NCBI GenBank assembly: GCA_947683425.1
Contig: CANTUQ010000158.1
Location: 868,001 to 932,000 of the forward strand
Direction of reading: 5' to 3'
From: Excoecaria cochinchinensis
Taxonomy: Eukaryota > Streptophyta > Magnoliopsida > Malpighiales > Euphorbiaceae
DNA: 64,000 bases
The position numbers and the translations under genes were made by a program. Below the pieces are notes generated by a model. That model saw only the letters and a list, made by a program, of their open reading frames with translations, was not told where the DNA came from and did not search any database. Shown here piece after piece: positions 1 through 11,546 of this stretch (positions are counted from its first letter, which is position 1; every line of letters starts with the position of its first letter).

Positions 1-25
1 GAACAAGAATTAAGTGTTAAGACCT

Positions 26-38
26 TAAGGTAAGTGGT
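26..38 (+). promoter_or_regulatory. putative 5' splice donor in LTR F
   Basis: The sequence AAG|GTAAGTGG is a consensus-like plant 5' splice site, cut after base 29. It sits where the donors of LTRs G, M, H, I, K and E2 sit: before a CU-rich stretch and before the palindrome array. Splicing is inferred, not shown. Confidence 0.5.
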
Positions 39-518
39 TTGGTGTGCATATTCTCATTTTCTACTCTTCTTCTTGGTTTTGATTTAGTTTGGAATGAGGA
101 TTGATGGATTGTGCTCAATTCTGGAATTTGAACTGGTTTTGCTAGCTGAAGAAGTGAAGAGAGATAAGGGAAAGGCTGTAATCGGCGAACCGAGCGTCCG
201 TCGTAATTAGGAGCTAAGGCGACGAGGTTTGGGAACAAACCCTAATTGTATGAATATGTGATTACTGTTGGTTAAATAGGGTTTTGAACTGAATTGCATG
301 ATATGTGAAATTGAAGGTTGAGCATGAATTATGTGATGCTAAATTGTATGATTATAGTAGCAATATGATTATGATTTGTACTATTATTGAATGCCAAACA
401 AGAAGGGAAAATCAGGTATGTGTTATTGATTGTGTGGTTGTTGCATTTGGGTTGATTGCCAAACAAATAAGAATGAGATTTGAGGTCTAGGCGTAAAAAG
501 AGAAGTGGACTGAAAAAG

Positions 519-549
519 CACAGCCGTGCTAGTGATAAACACAGCTGTG
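519..549 (+). repeat. short inverted repeat CACAGCCGTG / CACAGCTGTG
   Basis: Two 10-base arms differing at one base (CACAGCCGTG at 519-528, CACAGCTGTG at 540-549) face each other across 11 bases. It precedes the main palindrome array of LTR F and looks like another small hairpin unit. Confidence 0.6.
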
Positions 550-568
550 TTTTGGTATTTTTGCATAG

Positions 569-894
569 GTCACGGTAACAATGAAATTGATTGTGACCGT
601 GACATATGCTGAGTTCAATTCTGCCTAGAGGAATTTGGTATGTCACGGTGACAATGGAATTCATTGTGACCGTGACCTACCCAGGAAGGCATTCTGTTTT
701 GCAAATGAGAATATGTCACGGTGACAATGAGATTCATTGTGACCGTGACATACCCTCAGGTTGCATTCTGCCGAGAGTTGGGAACACATCACGGTGACAA
801 TGAAATTGGTTGTGACCGTGACATGTCCCCAATTTGCATTCTGTTTTGGACTTCAATATGTCACGGTGACAATGAAATCCATTGTGACCGTGAC
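569..894 (+). repeat. alpha-class palindrome array, 5 copies, 73-bp period (LTR F)
   Basis: Five 35-base near-palindromes start at 569, 642, 715, 788 and 860. Each reads GTCACGGTGACAATG, a short loop, then CATTGTGACCGTGAC. The arms pair over about 17 bases apart from one recurrent G-G mismatch. Spacers are 37-38 bases and share the word ATTCTG. The conserved arms with looser spacers suggest the hairpin itself is what is kept. Closely similar arrays lie in LTR H (20522-20698) and LTR C (53480-53878). Confidence 0.9.
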
Positions 895-1174
895 CCACCG
901 TGTTTTGGCAATATAATCCTAATGTGTTTGGTCATTCAAATGGCATGGCTTTAAGCTGAAATGAAGGACAGCATGAGTAAGTAATGTATATGTGTTAAGT
1001 GATCTACAAATGCATACAACTATGATGACTTCTGAATGTGATAAGTTATGTGAATATTAAATGTGAAGACTGAATTTGAAAGCATGTTGAATATGCAAAT
1101 GGAATGTATAGCTGTGTGCTAATACAAATGTGTAAAGTGAAAAGTGAACTGAATAACGTGTTTAACAACTTAAG

Positions 1175-1217
1175 CCTGCGAGTCAAGTAGTGGATAGTTA
1201 GGCATGCCTATAGGGTC
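1175..1217 (+). other. box A of LTR F (palindrome TAGGCATGCCTA with conserved flanks)
   Basis: A conserved block beginning CCTGCGAGTC and including GTGGATAG, the perfect 12-base palindrome TAGGCATGCCTA (1199-1210) and the flank TAGGGTC. The same block is found in LTRs M, H, J, K and L, and in altered form in I. Its function is unknown; high conservation in otherwise diverged LTRs suggests a required signal. Confidence 0.7.
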
Positions 1218-1647
1218 AAGTGCTGCAGCCCCATGCGTTAAATGTGTCTGATTCCATGGGAATCACAATGCGATTATCCTTACTGGATTGTGTTATATGT
1301 GGAATGATGAAAAGTACCAGAAGGTACTAATGTGATAAGAAGCACCAGAAGGTGCTAATGTGAAAAAGTAGTCTCGATGAGATTACTGGTATGTGAGAGA
1401 TACCGATGCGATACCCGTTATCCGCGTCATTGAATTGCAGGCTAAGTGGCAGAAAGGCTAATTGGTTAATCGGCTAAAAGTTAATTAAATATAAACAGAA
1501 GTGATTGTGATACAAGAAAGTATGGAAATGTGAATAAGTAATTGATGCCTTATGATTGAATATAGTAATGGTTGATCTGGCATGTTTATTAGCATGTTAT
1601 GTATGATGATTCTGATGTGTGATAAATTATATGCTATATGTATGAGT

Positions 1648-1671
1648 TCCCCACTAAGCGTTATCGCTTAG
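1648..1671 (+). other. box B of LTR F (CCCCACTAAGCG-TTAT-CGCTTAG hairpin)
   Basis: A 7-bp stem CTAAGCG/CGCTTAG with a 4-base loop, preceded by CCCCA and followed shortly by GTGCAGGT. It recurs in M, H, I, J, K, L and the E family with base changes that mostly keep the pairing. It lies a few hundred bases before the LTR end, so a role in RNA 3'-end formation or in strand transfer is possible; this is inference. Confidence 0.7.
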
Positions 1672-2062
1672 CATGGATTTACTCTAATCCGTGCAGGTAC
1701 GGACGAGAGGTGACTGAAGGACGTCCCCCGCATTTTGGTACGGTCAACAATAGGAAGTATATAGTGTAGGTTTGGGGGCTTGTTATTCGGGACTTTGTAT
1801 AAGTTTTATATGGTTAATATGTATTTTGAATATGTTAAGGCATGTAATAATGTAGTAATCACGGATGTAACCTCCCACATGTATGTGTGTCATGTGAATA
1901 GCTAAGGCGTGTGACTAATAGTAGTTGGCATGTGATGCATGAATTAAAATAGTGTGTGATGAAATTTTATTATTCAGTTTCCGCATGTGTTCTGGGTGTG
2001 TGTGCGACCTTCTCTAACTAAAATTAGCTGAGCTAGTTTGTCGTTAGGGAACGGGCGTCACA

Positions 2063-2700
2063 ACACTAGACAGTTTGGTAATTTTTTTTAAACATCAATG
2101 TCATTCATACATAGATGACAATATAACAGTCCATACATATCTCTGATTAAAATTTACACTTATGCATACACATAACCATACCCTATCCATACGCATTCTT
2201 AATATCATCTATCACGATCATATACATGCCATGCCTAGTTCTCTATCCTAGCATTTCGTCACTCTTCTTGATTGTCTGCAAAGCCTTGGCCACTTTAAGT
2301 GTTCTTACTTTCAAGACTTGCACGCAGTAACACACTACGCGTTGAGCATTAAAATGCCCAATTGTGAACACATATCCAAAGCTTTCCATTTCTATATTTA
2401 CATGCATGTACACATAAGTATATTTGTTTCATATATTATATGAACATTAACCGTTCTAGTACTTTTACTTAACTTATATCTTAATTTAATGTCCTTACTG
2501 AATCTTTCGCTTATAATAAACTATCACTATTTCCATACCCATGTCCATTACTAACTCATTGACTATACTTTAACACTATGGTCTTAATTATTAGCATTAC
2601 TACTGTTAGCATCATTAACATTAACATTAAAACTTTTTTATCTTTATCTTTAAACTTATAACCAATGCCGTTACTATTATTATTTTCATTTCATTAGTAT
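2063..2700 (-). mobile_element. E-family LTR fragment, minus orientation (part 1)
   Basis: AT-rich sequence with no gene. The hairpin GAGCATTAAAATGCCC at 2344-2359 and its flanks, including a CACGCAGTAACA-like stretch, are the reverse complement of 9222-9260 in the plus-strand E LTR. It is therefore the 3' part of an E-family LTR on the minus strand. It appears to continue at 4545 after interruption by LTR G. The terminal bases were not found, so the left end is truncated. Confidence 0.5.
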
Positions 2701-4544
2701 ACAAGTCACATTCTTTTAGTTACTATTATAATTTATATATAAGTCCAAGTTCTAACCCTAGGTACATGCTCATTGACTTAACCTAGAAGGAATTAAAGTG
2801 TTAATTGTATAAAAAGGGTATGAGAGTAATTGTACAAGTATAACTACGGAGTAAGTGAGAAGCTAATTGAAAGAAAAGTTAAGTTATTAATAGAAAGAAT
2901 TTATTTGAGTGAGTTGAATGAGATTTGTCAAGGACTAAGTGAATATTTGCCATGGATTTATTAAGTTGGCCAATAGGGAAGTGACACCTAGAAGGGGGTA
3001 CTTGGGAGTATTAAATGAAAAGAAGAAAATGAAGAGAGAGGTGAGGAAACTCAGATTTTTATTTTTCTTCCTCTCCTTTTCCTACATGAGTTTCTTTCTC
3101 TTCTTCTTCATTTTCTTGCTTCTTGCTTCCTCTTCTTTGGTTGATCTTCATGGTGTTTAGTTGCAAGGCGGGTAAGAACTGAGGCTTCTTCTTATCCTTC
3201 TTCTAGCTTGTCAATTGGGTGTGCTTTGAATTATTTTTGATTATTGGATTAAGTGTATTTTGGTTGGTTGCATGCAAGAATTAATAGACAAGAGGAAAGA
3301 TAAGGGCAAAGAGAACACTTGAGCTTGAAGAAGAGTAGATTAAGCTTCTTTTGAGGTTTGGGATATAGTCATTTTTCTTGATAGATGTATGTTTGGAATT
3401 TATGTGTTTTATATGATTTTGTTTTGATTTAGTTGTATGAGTTTGAGGAATCGAGCTTGAAAATGTATGTATTTTGAGTTTTGTTCGACCACTTAGTGTG
3501 GAATTTGGAATTGGTTTAGAGTATGGAAGTTAGGAGTGAACTTCGGGGAAAAATGAGAATTTTTGGGGCTTGAAACCTTGTAGTTGCAATTTATTCCTTT
3601 TTGTTATTTAACCGCCTTTTTTAAGTGTAAAAGTTGTAAAACATGAGGTAAGCATATTTTGATGGTTGTGTGTAGAGTGGTCGAAGTTTAGAGTCAATTG
3701 CATATTTGTCGGGGAGTTTGGCTCTAGTAGAGTAGTGAAGTTCAGAAAGGATTGTCTAGCTCGGCTCTGTCGCGAGTGCGATAGAGCTCGGCCATTAGAG
3801 TTTCTGCTGCGGTGTCCTCTATCACAAATGCGACCTCGATCTTAAGCGCGATAGAGCTCGGCCATCCGAGCTTCCACTAAGGAGCCCTCTATCGCTAGCG
3901 CGACCTCGATCGTGAGCGTGACAGAGAGTTTGGTAGCCAAACTTCGTTCGAGCTAGTTCCTTTCGTGGGCTCGTTTGGATGCGCATAAGCAACTGAGGCC
4001 CTTCTTTCTACTGTCATTAGCGTGATCATGTGTGTGGGTGCGACAGGAGCAACCTAGCTCTCTGGAGCGGTCGAGACGAGTAGTCGCGTGCATGACTCGG
4101 TGGGCTTTTCGTCTTTGTCGCAGGCGCGACTATGGTCACTCTTTTGTTTTCGCTTAGCGCTGGTGTTTTTGGTGTAGGTTTGCAGGTTTGGTCTAGTTTT
4201 GGGGAGTTGTTCATCTGTTAGCCACTAGGAGTTGTTAAGTGGAGTCTTGCTTGTGTCTATGATTATTCTATAATGTTAAGTAAAGTTCATGTAAATAATA
4301 TTTTGATTATGAAATATAGTCGAACTAGAGGCATATAATTATGTAATTTGAATATTGATATTGTTTTATTTGTATCTAAATGGTATATTAAATGTATATG
4401 AAAAGTATGTTTTAATTATGATGTTTCTTTCTCGCTGCATGATGAGATATTCTGCTTTAGTATAAGAGTATTGTTTCGTATTGTATGCGTATTCATGTGC
4501 GTAGTGACTTCGATATCCTCCCAAGTGTTATATGGGGTGTCACA
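2701..4544 (+). mobile_element. LTR G (chromovirus-type, boundaries partly resolved)
   Basis: The right end GGGGTGTCACA (4534-4544) is typical of these LTRs. Inside are a CU-rich exon-like stretch (3050-3150), a donor-like G|GTAAGA (3171/3172) and a gamma-class palindrome array (3765-3928). The left end is uncertain. AGTAT occurs at 2696-2700 and again at 4545-4549, which would fit a 5-bp target duplication, but the base after the first copy does not begin TG. No gene was found. Confidence 0.5.
3765..3928 (+). repeat. gamma-class palindrome array (LTR G)
   Basis: GC-rich palindromic words of the form CTCTRTCGC...GCGAYAGAG in AT-rich surroundings. At 3765-3786 the arms CTCTGTCGC and GCGATAGAG pair with one G-U. 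Further units lie at about 3830-3870 and 3892-3928. The same class occurs in LTRs M (16195-16370), L (33688-33960) and at the start of the array in I. Confidence 0.75.
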
Positions 4545-5945
4545 AGTATTGTCATTATATTATTAATATATAATGTGTACCTTAACAATGTACACATGCT
4601 AACATGATTTTTATCCATGGTCAATTAAATTATTATTCTTTTAACTCGATACATTAATTTCATCATTATTCTTTTAATTCTATACATAAGTTCTATTAAC
4701 ATTTTATTGATTAAACACATATTATTAATTGTTTCATAATTAACTCTATTATTACTATCATTAATATTATTATTGTTAATATTAACTTTATTACTTATAT
4801 TAATAATTTTACCATTATAACGGTTGACACTATTTTGTTATCACCTCTTAGTATTTCAATTAATATTATTATAAATATCATTAACAATATTATTTTACTC
4901 ACAACCTTACGTTCCTTTGCATGTGCATGGCCCTATCAATAATATTTGCATGTAACCCTTTTTTTTGCAAACTCATTAAGTCATTATCATTTCTATAACA
5001 CTTCCATTTATTCATTAACATTGCTATTATTATTAATTATACTACCTTCTCTACTGACATCATTCCTATTACTATTATTATCTCTAGTATTAATACTGTA
5101 TTTTTTTTAAGAAAAGTATTAATACAATATTAATAACCATGTTAATGTTTATTAAGTTAAAAAACTCTGTTTGTTACCTTTGTACTAATTTGTCAGGTAT
5201 GGTTAACTTAGTAATTCATTTTAATTTCATGTATACATGCTTTTCATTATCAATTCCTTATACCATCATTTTCACTTCCCTAACACTTTATTACTCTTGA
5301 CAAATCTTATTATTATTATTAGTTATTTATACCTATTCTTAACTTTTTTACTACTTTATTAATTAATAGATTATTGCTTGTGCATCATTTAACACCATGT
5401 TAATTTGCATACATATTGTTTAATTCCATCAGTTGCCACACATTTTACCTTTTACATTTCTTAATCTATACATATAATTTACATTTACACTATCTATAAT
5501 TTACAATATCATTTTGCTTCACCTAACACTTTATTATTTAGCCATCTTACTAATTCCATTATTATGACTATTACTATTATTACTTTAACTTTAACTATTT
5601 CCATTATGTAATAAACTCAATTAATTCATCTAATTCAATTATTTACCATATGCTACCCAAATTTCCATTTTTTCCCTTCATTTAACAATAATATGGTCCA
5701 GTTACAATTTAGTCCATAAAGTTGCATTAATTTACGATTTTACCCTTTATTGATCATTATTTACTATTATGCCATTACTATATTATATTTTACTCTTAAT
5801 TCATTATATGGCATGTACAATTACAATTTAGTCCCTAAATCTCTTTTTATGGCTACTTACATATTTAAAATCTTTATTTGTCACTTATCACTTACTTTAT
5901 TATTTAACTACTCATTTCTCCATATTATCCTTTAATCTCAATATT
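4545..5945 (-). mobile_element. E-family LTR fragment, minus orientation (part 2)
   Basis: AT-rich, strongly G-poor DNA with no gene. On the minus strand it reads the phrases typical of the E LTR body, such as GGGACTAAATTGTAATTG (from 5818-5838) and similar words near 5695-5715. It ends where the plus-oriented E sequence begins, giving a head-to-head pair. The open frame at 5750-5935 is a low-complexity shadow. Confidence 0.5.
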
Positions 5946-8900
5946 CACACAATTACAATGTTGTAGAGGAGTTAATGTAAGCAAAATGTTTGAGGGATTA
6001 AATGAATTAAATATGAACATAGTGAAAAAGTGATTCCTTGGCCGAATTGAACATGATGGATTGCTATTGTGTATTTTGATGTTTAATCACATGTATTCAC
6101 AAAAAATGGTTAAATAGTGATAAATGAGTGTGTATGTAAAATTATAAGTTAAAATAATAACTTGGCCAAAGTGTGCATGTTGACATAATGTGACATTTAA
6201 ATGAAATTTTAATGATTTATTGCCCTTAGTAGAGGTCTGGTAGTAAAATCTAGTCCAGGATATAATTGGCTAGCCGTAAAGATTCCACACAGCGGTATGA
6301 GTCATGGAGACTAGCTATTGATAGGCCAATGATGGTCTGTCATAGTGTACAGTGTTTACAGTGATCAGTGTAGTGAAATGTAGTGATGAATGGTCCTATT
6401 GGGGGCCATTCTATAGTGTAGTGGATTTATGGGATCCACGTCCTGCATATCTGGGCAGTAGCTTTTCTACAGAGTGTATACTAGGGGCATAATGGTAAAT
6501 AATTGATAAAATTGATTAAAATAGAAATAAATGTTAAAATGAGTGAAAATGGGACTAAATTGGAATAAATGAATAGTTTAGGGGCAAAATGGTAAATTTT
6601 CATTAAGTAGGTAAAATGTGTAATTAATAAGAGTAATTTGGACAAAATATAAGGTTTAAATGGTAATTTAGTGTAAAAGTGGTAAATTAGGGACCTAAAT
6701 GTAATTTGGTAAATTTATAAGGTTAAAAATTGAATTTAAATGTAAGAAAGGGTAAATTGGAAAATAAGAGTAAGAAAGGTTAAAATTATAAACTATGTAT
6801 AATTTAGAGCATTATGGTAATTAAGTGAAAAATGAGGATATGAATGGAATTATTGAAAAGATGAGACATGGATAGAATTATAGTAAAAGTGGGAACATAG
6901 ATGTAATTATGGAAAAAGTTAAGGACATAATTGGAAATTAAAGGAAAATGAATAAGGACTTAAATATAATTAATAAAATAGTAAGTTTAATAAAAAGGAT
7001 TAAAATGAAATTAGTGCATAATATGATTTAATGACTGATTGTGTAATTATATTGATAATTTTAATGATTAAGTATGATTAATGATTTAATAGGAGAAAAT
7101 AAAAATTAAAAGTAATATTTATAGTAAGTAGTGGCATAAGTGTAATTATAGTAAATTGAAATAGTAAAATTAGAATTTAAGGTAAAGCAAGGAGTAAAGT
7201 GTAATTTGAATTAAAATGTTATGGTAAGAGTTAAATGATGAAGTGTATGATAAAATAATGAAAAAGTATGGTAATGAAATTAAATAGTGGCATTTTTGTA
7301 ATATGAAACAATTAAGAGTAAGAACGTATATTAATATAAAGTGTAGGGACCAAATTGTAAATTTACAATTGTAAGACTAATTAAGATATTATAGTGCAAC
7401 TAATAGTTGGCACACCGATATTAATTGTACATTTGATAATTAGCAAGTAAATAATCGATAAAATCAGAATATTGTAATATAAATAATTATTAATTAAAGA
7501 ATGTTTTTAAATTGAACTAAAGTATAATTAGTCATGTGTGTGTAATTTAATTTGAGTTATAAAGTGACAGAATTGTAAATAAAACGTAAGCAGGGGCAAA
7601 AACGTGAATTAGTGGCACTAATGTGAATAAGTAGAAGTGAGTAAAATAAAGGTAAATTGTTCGAATAGTGTTAATATAGGGATCAGATATTACGTTAAAT
7701 AAAGGGCAGAATGTTAATTGAAAATACTACCACATTAACTGGGAAAATTGACTTATAAGTGAAGTGATTAAAATGTTGATTTGCATATACATTGGTAAAT
7801 TAATGATGACACATAATTTAATAAACTATCAATGTAAATAATAATGATAATATTAGTAAAGTGAAATAGAAAAGTAAAATTGAAATTATGGTAATTGCAG
7901 ATGACTAAACTGTAAATTATTATAGAAAGACTTTTTTTTTTAAAAAAAAAGGCTTTAGTGAACTAAGCTATAGTGTAAGATTTCTAAATGAAAGGCTACA
8001 AAGGATTAATAAGCAAATTGTGTAAATTGTTAAATTGGAGTACTAAAAGTATCTGATTTATACATAATAGAAACTAATGAGTATAAGGAGAGTAGTGATA
8101 AATGGTAATGTTACTAATAGGAAGTATTAAATAAAAAGGAATTAATGGACCCATTATAATGTTTAATATGTATAAGTGAATAAAAATTGAAAAGAAATCT
8201 ATGTATTAACAATGAATCTATAAGAACTATAATGATTAAGAATGTGGATTCGATGATTGTTAAGATTTATGTTAAATTTATAATATTGAATAATTAATAA
8301 GGAACAGCTAGAGTAAAAGATAAAAGTGATAGCAATGTCAGTAACAATAGAGATAGTGTAGATTAAGGCAGAAATAAGAAAATGAGGATAGAATAATAAA
8401 TATTCAAGTAAACTAGTGATTAAATTATAGTGTAACCTATTCAAGAATGAATACGACTCGAAATAGATTAAAGTGAATAACCAAGTGAGAGATTTAATAT
8501 AATGGAAGATATTAATGTAAAAGAGTTAGTGTAGTGTAAATGAGTAAAGAGAATCTAGGGAACGTAAAGAAATAATAGCATTAATAAAGACTAAGTGATG
8601 GCAGCGATATTGATAATAGCATTAAATCAGTGTCACTACTATTTGGAACCACGATTATTTAATAAGAAATTCAATAAACAATAGAGTGTTAGAAATTAGA
8701 TTATAGTTAGATACATCGGTTAAAGGAAGAATTCAAAAGTTATTAATGTAAATAAGATAATAAAAAGAATTATATATGGAATCGAGCGTAAAATGAAAAA
8801 CCGAATGAAAAGTCAAAATGATAAGAAATTTTTAGTGCACATAATAAAGATAGTAATAATAGAAATGGAAAGGAAAATTAAGTGATAAGGAATAATATAG

Positions 8901-9556
8901 ACGCAAACAAATGGATGTATCTATAAAATGATTTCAAAATTTTCAATATAGTTAGTCCTTGAAGTAGTGAAAAGAATGTAACAGTAGTATATCGTAAAAG
9001 TTAATAGTGTAAGTGATAGCTATACTTACAATAGCATAATAGTGATTAATGTGATTAATGTGATAGTGATAAAAGTAAAAATAACGATCACCGTAAAAAT
9101 ATGTAGTAAATGTCTAAAGGATTAAGAATTTAAATAATCCCATAATTTAAATAAATTAAGATAATTATGTGTGCAAGCATGTAGGATTAGTATGGAAAAC
9201 ATAGGATCTGTATCCACGACTGGGCATTTTAATGCTCAGCGCATAGAATGTTATGTGCGCAGGTAATGCTAGTTTAGACATGGCCGAGGACATAGTGACA
9301 ACAGAAGGATGATCAATAGCAAGGATTGATGTATCGACATGGCATGAATACAATCATGGCAGAGAGAAGCAGAGGTATATAGTACAAGCATGCGATTTGT
9401 ATATTAGTGTATTGTTATGTTTATTGTATATGTATGTTGTGATTGTTAGTGTTGAAAAAAAAATTCCTACAGAATTATCGAGTGCTTTGTAGTGACTGTC
9501 GGTGCAGTGCTGTGACATCCGGTATCCGTATCATTTACGGGTATAAGGGTGTAACA
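5946..9556 (+). mobile_element. E-family LTR, plus orientation, 5'-truncated
   Basis: Carries E-family landmarks also seen in E2: the word TTGGCCGAATTGAA (6040), a block from the AGGTCTGGTAGTAAAATC word (6231) through the GGCTAGCC word, and a long C-poor body of repeated TAAATGGTAAATT and GGGACC phrases. A box-B-like hairpin GGGCATTTTAATGCTC lies at 9222-9237, and the LTR ends GGGTGTAACA at 9556. In E2 the AGGTCTGG-type block lies about 2.25 kb from the LTR start, so about 2 kb of the 5' part is missing here. No gene; the many short frames are chance. Confidence 0.6.
9222..9237 (+). other. box B-like hairpin of the E-family LTR
   Basis: GGGCATT, a 2-base loop, then AATGCTC: a 7-bp stem with one G-U pair, followed by TGCGCAGGTAATG. 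Position and downstream GCAGGT match box B of the other LTRs although the stem sequence differs. Confidence 0.5.
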
Positions 9557-9581
9557 ATCTATCCCAAGCACACACAAGAGG

Positions 9582-9921
9582 TGTAAGACCCAAAATTTTG
9601 ATTTAATTAAATTGTAATTGTAGGACTGAAATTAATACTAAAAAGGAAAATGATTAAGAAATATGTGTTAATATTACTTTCTTGTTTTTGAATTAATAAT
9701 TCTGACTAATTGAATTTTATACACAAATAAATAACTAAATTTAAATAAAAAAATGTATAGATAAATTAAAATAAATATAAAAACATAAATAAAACCTTAA
9801 GTTATTAAAATTTCTTGATGATGAAGAAAAACAAGAAAAAAAAAAACGGGAAGAACAGAAAACGGGGTGAGAACTAAAAACAGAAAACGAGAGAGAGGGA
9901 GAGAGGGAGAGACAAGGAGGT
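9582..9921 (+). mobile_element. LTR N, left part
   Basis: Begins TGTAAGACCC at 9582, a typical plant LTR start, 25 bases after the end of the E LTR. The rest is A-rich with a GAGAGAGGGAGAG stretch. It is interrupted by element M, whose target duplication GAGGT occupies 9917-9921, and resumes at 17681. Confidence 0.5.
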
Positions 9922-11438
9922 TGTAATAGCCCGAATTATACCCTAGTAGTAAGTTGGGCTATTAGTGGTAATTGGGTAAGTTTAATTTGGAACTTGCAAA
10001 TTGTAGACTAAAGTGTGGATAAAATGAGCAATTAATTGATTAACAAAATAACTTTAAATGACCAAGCCGTAAAAGTGCATGATTTGAATTAATTAAGGTT
10101 GATTAGCACTAATGAAACTAGAATTTGTTAATTGGGATGAAGGGTAACTTAGTGGATTTCCGGGCGGCTTGAGGAGGTTGTGGCACCTCAGTCTTTGCAT
10201 GCAATATATGTATGGTTGAGGAAAGAGAATTCATCATTCTTGCATACATGTAAGCATTTATGTTTATTTACAAAGATGTATGAATGGTGAAGTAAGCCAT
10301 AGTGTGATTAACTGATGAGATATTATTTATGAGATATTATGAAAATGAATATGAACATTATAAATTGTGATGCACTATGGACAAATATCTTATGAATATA
10401 TTTATATGTATATGTGAATATGCTAGCCATGATGGTGAGTTGTGAAGTGAACCATAGTGAAATGTTGATTCTATTGTAATGCCATAACGATGATAATCTT
10501 TATGGAAATTGCAGGTAATAACTGGATTAATAATTAGCTTGCGAGTCAAACAGTGGATAGGTAGGCATGCCTATAGGGTCTAAATATTGCGGCTGATAAC
10601 ATCAGATTTCTTTGGAAATCTTTATTCTATTGAGTCCTCATTAGGTTCATTTATGCATAATAATATGCTAATTGTGCTTTACCTGTGGCTATTGATTGTG
10701 AGTGAGTATCTTCGGATACGAAATGATTTTGTTACTTTCGAGTACTGATAGCATTACCCATTATCCGCGTCTTTGAGTTGCAAGCAAGGTAATAATAACT
10801 AATTGATCTATAATGCATAAAGTGAATATCTTATGATATGAATAATGAATGCGAAACATTATATATTGATATACAATAATGTTGCATTTGATAATAATTT
10901 GCTAGCATGACATATTAGATGTGGATGTCGTACTGTTATTATGAGTGTAAAGTATGTTGGCATGAAGTATGATTTTAAGGCATAAGACTATTATTAACTG
11001 ATAAATGTTGAGAATATATATGTATGTGTTGATTGTATATTATTTCCCACTAACTGTTGTCGCTTAGCACGGGTTTTTGATCCTTGTAGGTTCTGAAGTG
11101 AAGTGATTCGAAGGACGTACCCGCATTTCAATTGGTCAACACACTAGGACAACTTAGCTTAGTGTAGGTTTTGTCTTTCGTATTGTGAAATTGTAATTTG
11201 TTACTTTTGGACATGTCATTATTAAAGCATCTTTCTAAGAGCATGGGATATAATATTATATAAATGTATGTGTATGTTTATGTGTATCGAAAGTCTTCCG
11301 TTGTATGCGAGAGAAATTTAATAGTTCAGGAGTTTGTATGATGAACTTGAATGTGTTATGCGTGTGTGTGCATGTTGTGACGACCATTCTTATCTACCAC
11401 AGCAAAGCTGTGAGGGTGGATGGGAAGGGGGTGTTACA
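9922..11438 (+). mobile_element. element M 5' LTR (carries a 1417-bp internal deletion)
   Basis: It matches the 3' LTR from 14746 up to TTGCA (10244), then jumps to the equivalent of 16486. The missing stretch corresponds to 15069-16485, with GCA shared at both ends of the deletion. Lost are exon 1, the splice donor and the palindrome array; the TATA-like region near 10203, box A (10562-10573) and a weakened box B (11050-11067) remain. It ends GGTGTTACA at 11438. Confidence 0.85.
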
Positions 11439-11443
11439 AGTAG

Positions 11444-11455
11444 TGGTATCAGAGC
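11444..11455 (+). other. primer binding site of M (initiator tRNA-Met)
   Basis: TGGTATCAGAGC, complementary to the 3' end of plant initiator tRNA-Met, five bases after the LTR end. This is the usual primer of chromoviruses and many other plant LTR elements. Confidence 0.9.
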
Positions 11456-11526
11456 CTAGGTTTAGTCTTTTTTGGGCATAGTGTAGATTAGGATGCGTAT
11501 AGTTGTGTTGACCTAATGCGGACATC

Positions 11527-11546
11527 CTTGTTTATGTTTTAGGGAA
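11527..11546 (+). promoter_or_regulatory. putative 3' splice acceptor directly before the M gag ATG
   Basis: A U-rich stretch ends in ATGTTTTAG at 11542, with GGAA and then the gag ATG at 11547. It matches a plant 3' splice site and lies where I and J also have one. Inferred only; in this copy the matching donor is lost from the 5' LTR. Confidence 0.5.

Larger units (their letters stand above)
1..2062 (+). mobile_element. LTR F, 3' portion (chromovirus-type LTR)
   Basis: The start of this LTR lies left of the window. In order it shows a splice-donor-like AG|GTAAGT (29/30), a CU-rich stretch, GC-rich palindromes (519-894), box A (1199-1210), box B (1654-1671) and the end GGGCGTCACA at 2062. 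The same order of parts occurs in LTRs M, H, I, J, K and L, which supports the call. No primer site follows, so this is a solo or truncated LTR. No protein is encoded; open frames across the palindromes only read through the repeats. Confidence 0.75.

Noticed and set aside
569..894. CRISPR-like array (palindromic repeat, regular spacers)
   Set aside because: Spacers are related to each other and there are no Cas genes; the setting is a plant LTR.
606..954. Open frames across 606-797 and 721-954 with a repeating peptide
   Set aside because: The peptide repeat only reflects the 73-base palindrome array; there is no gene context.
2696..4549. AGTAT as a firm target duplication for LTR G
   Set aside because: The base after the left AGTAT does not start with TG, so the match may be chance in AT-rich DNA.
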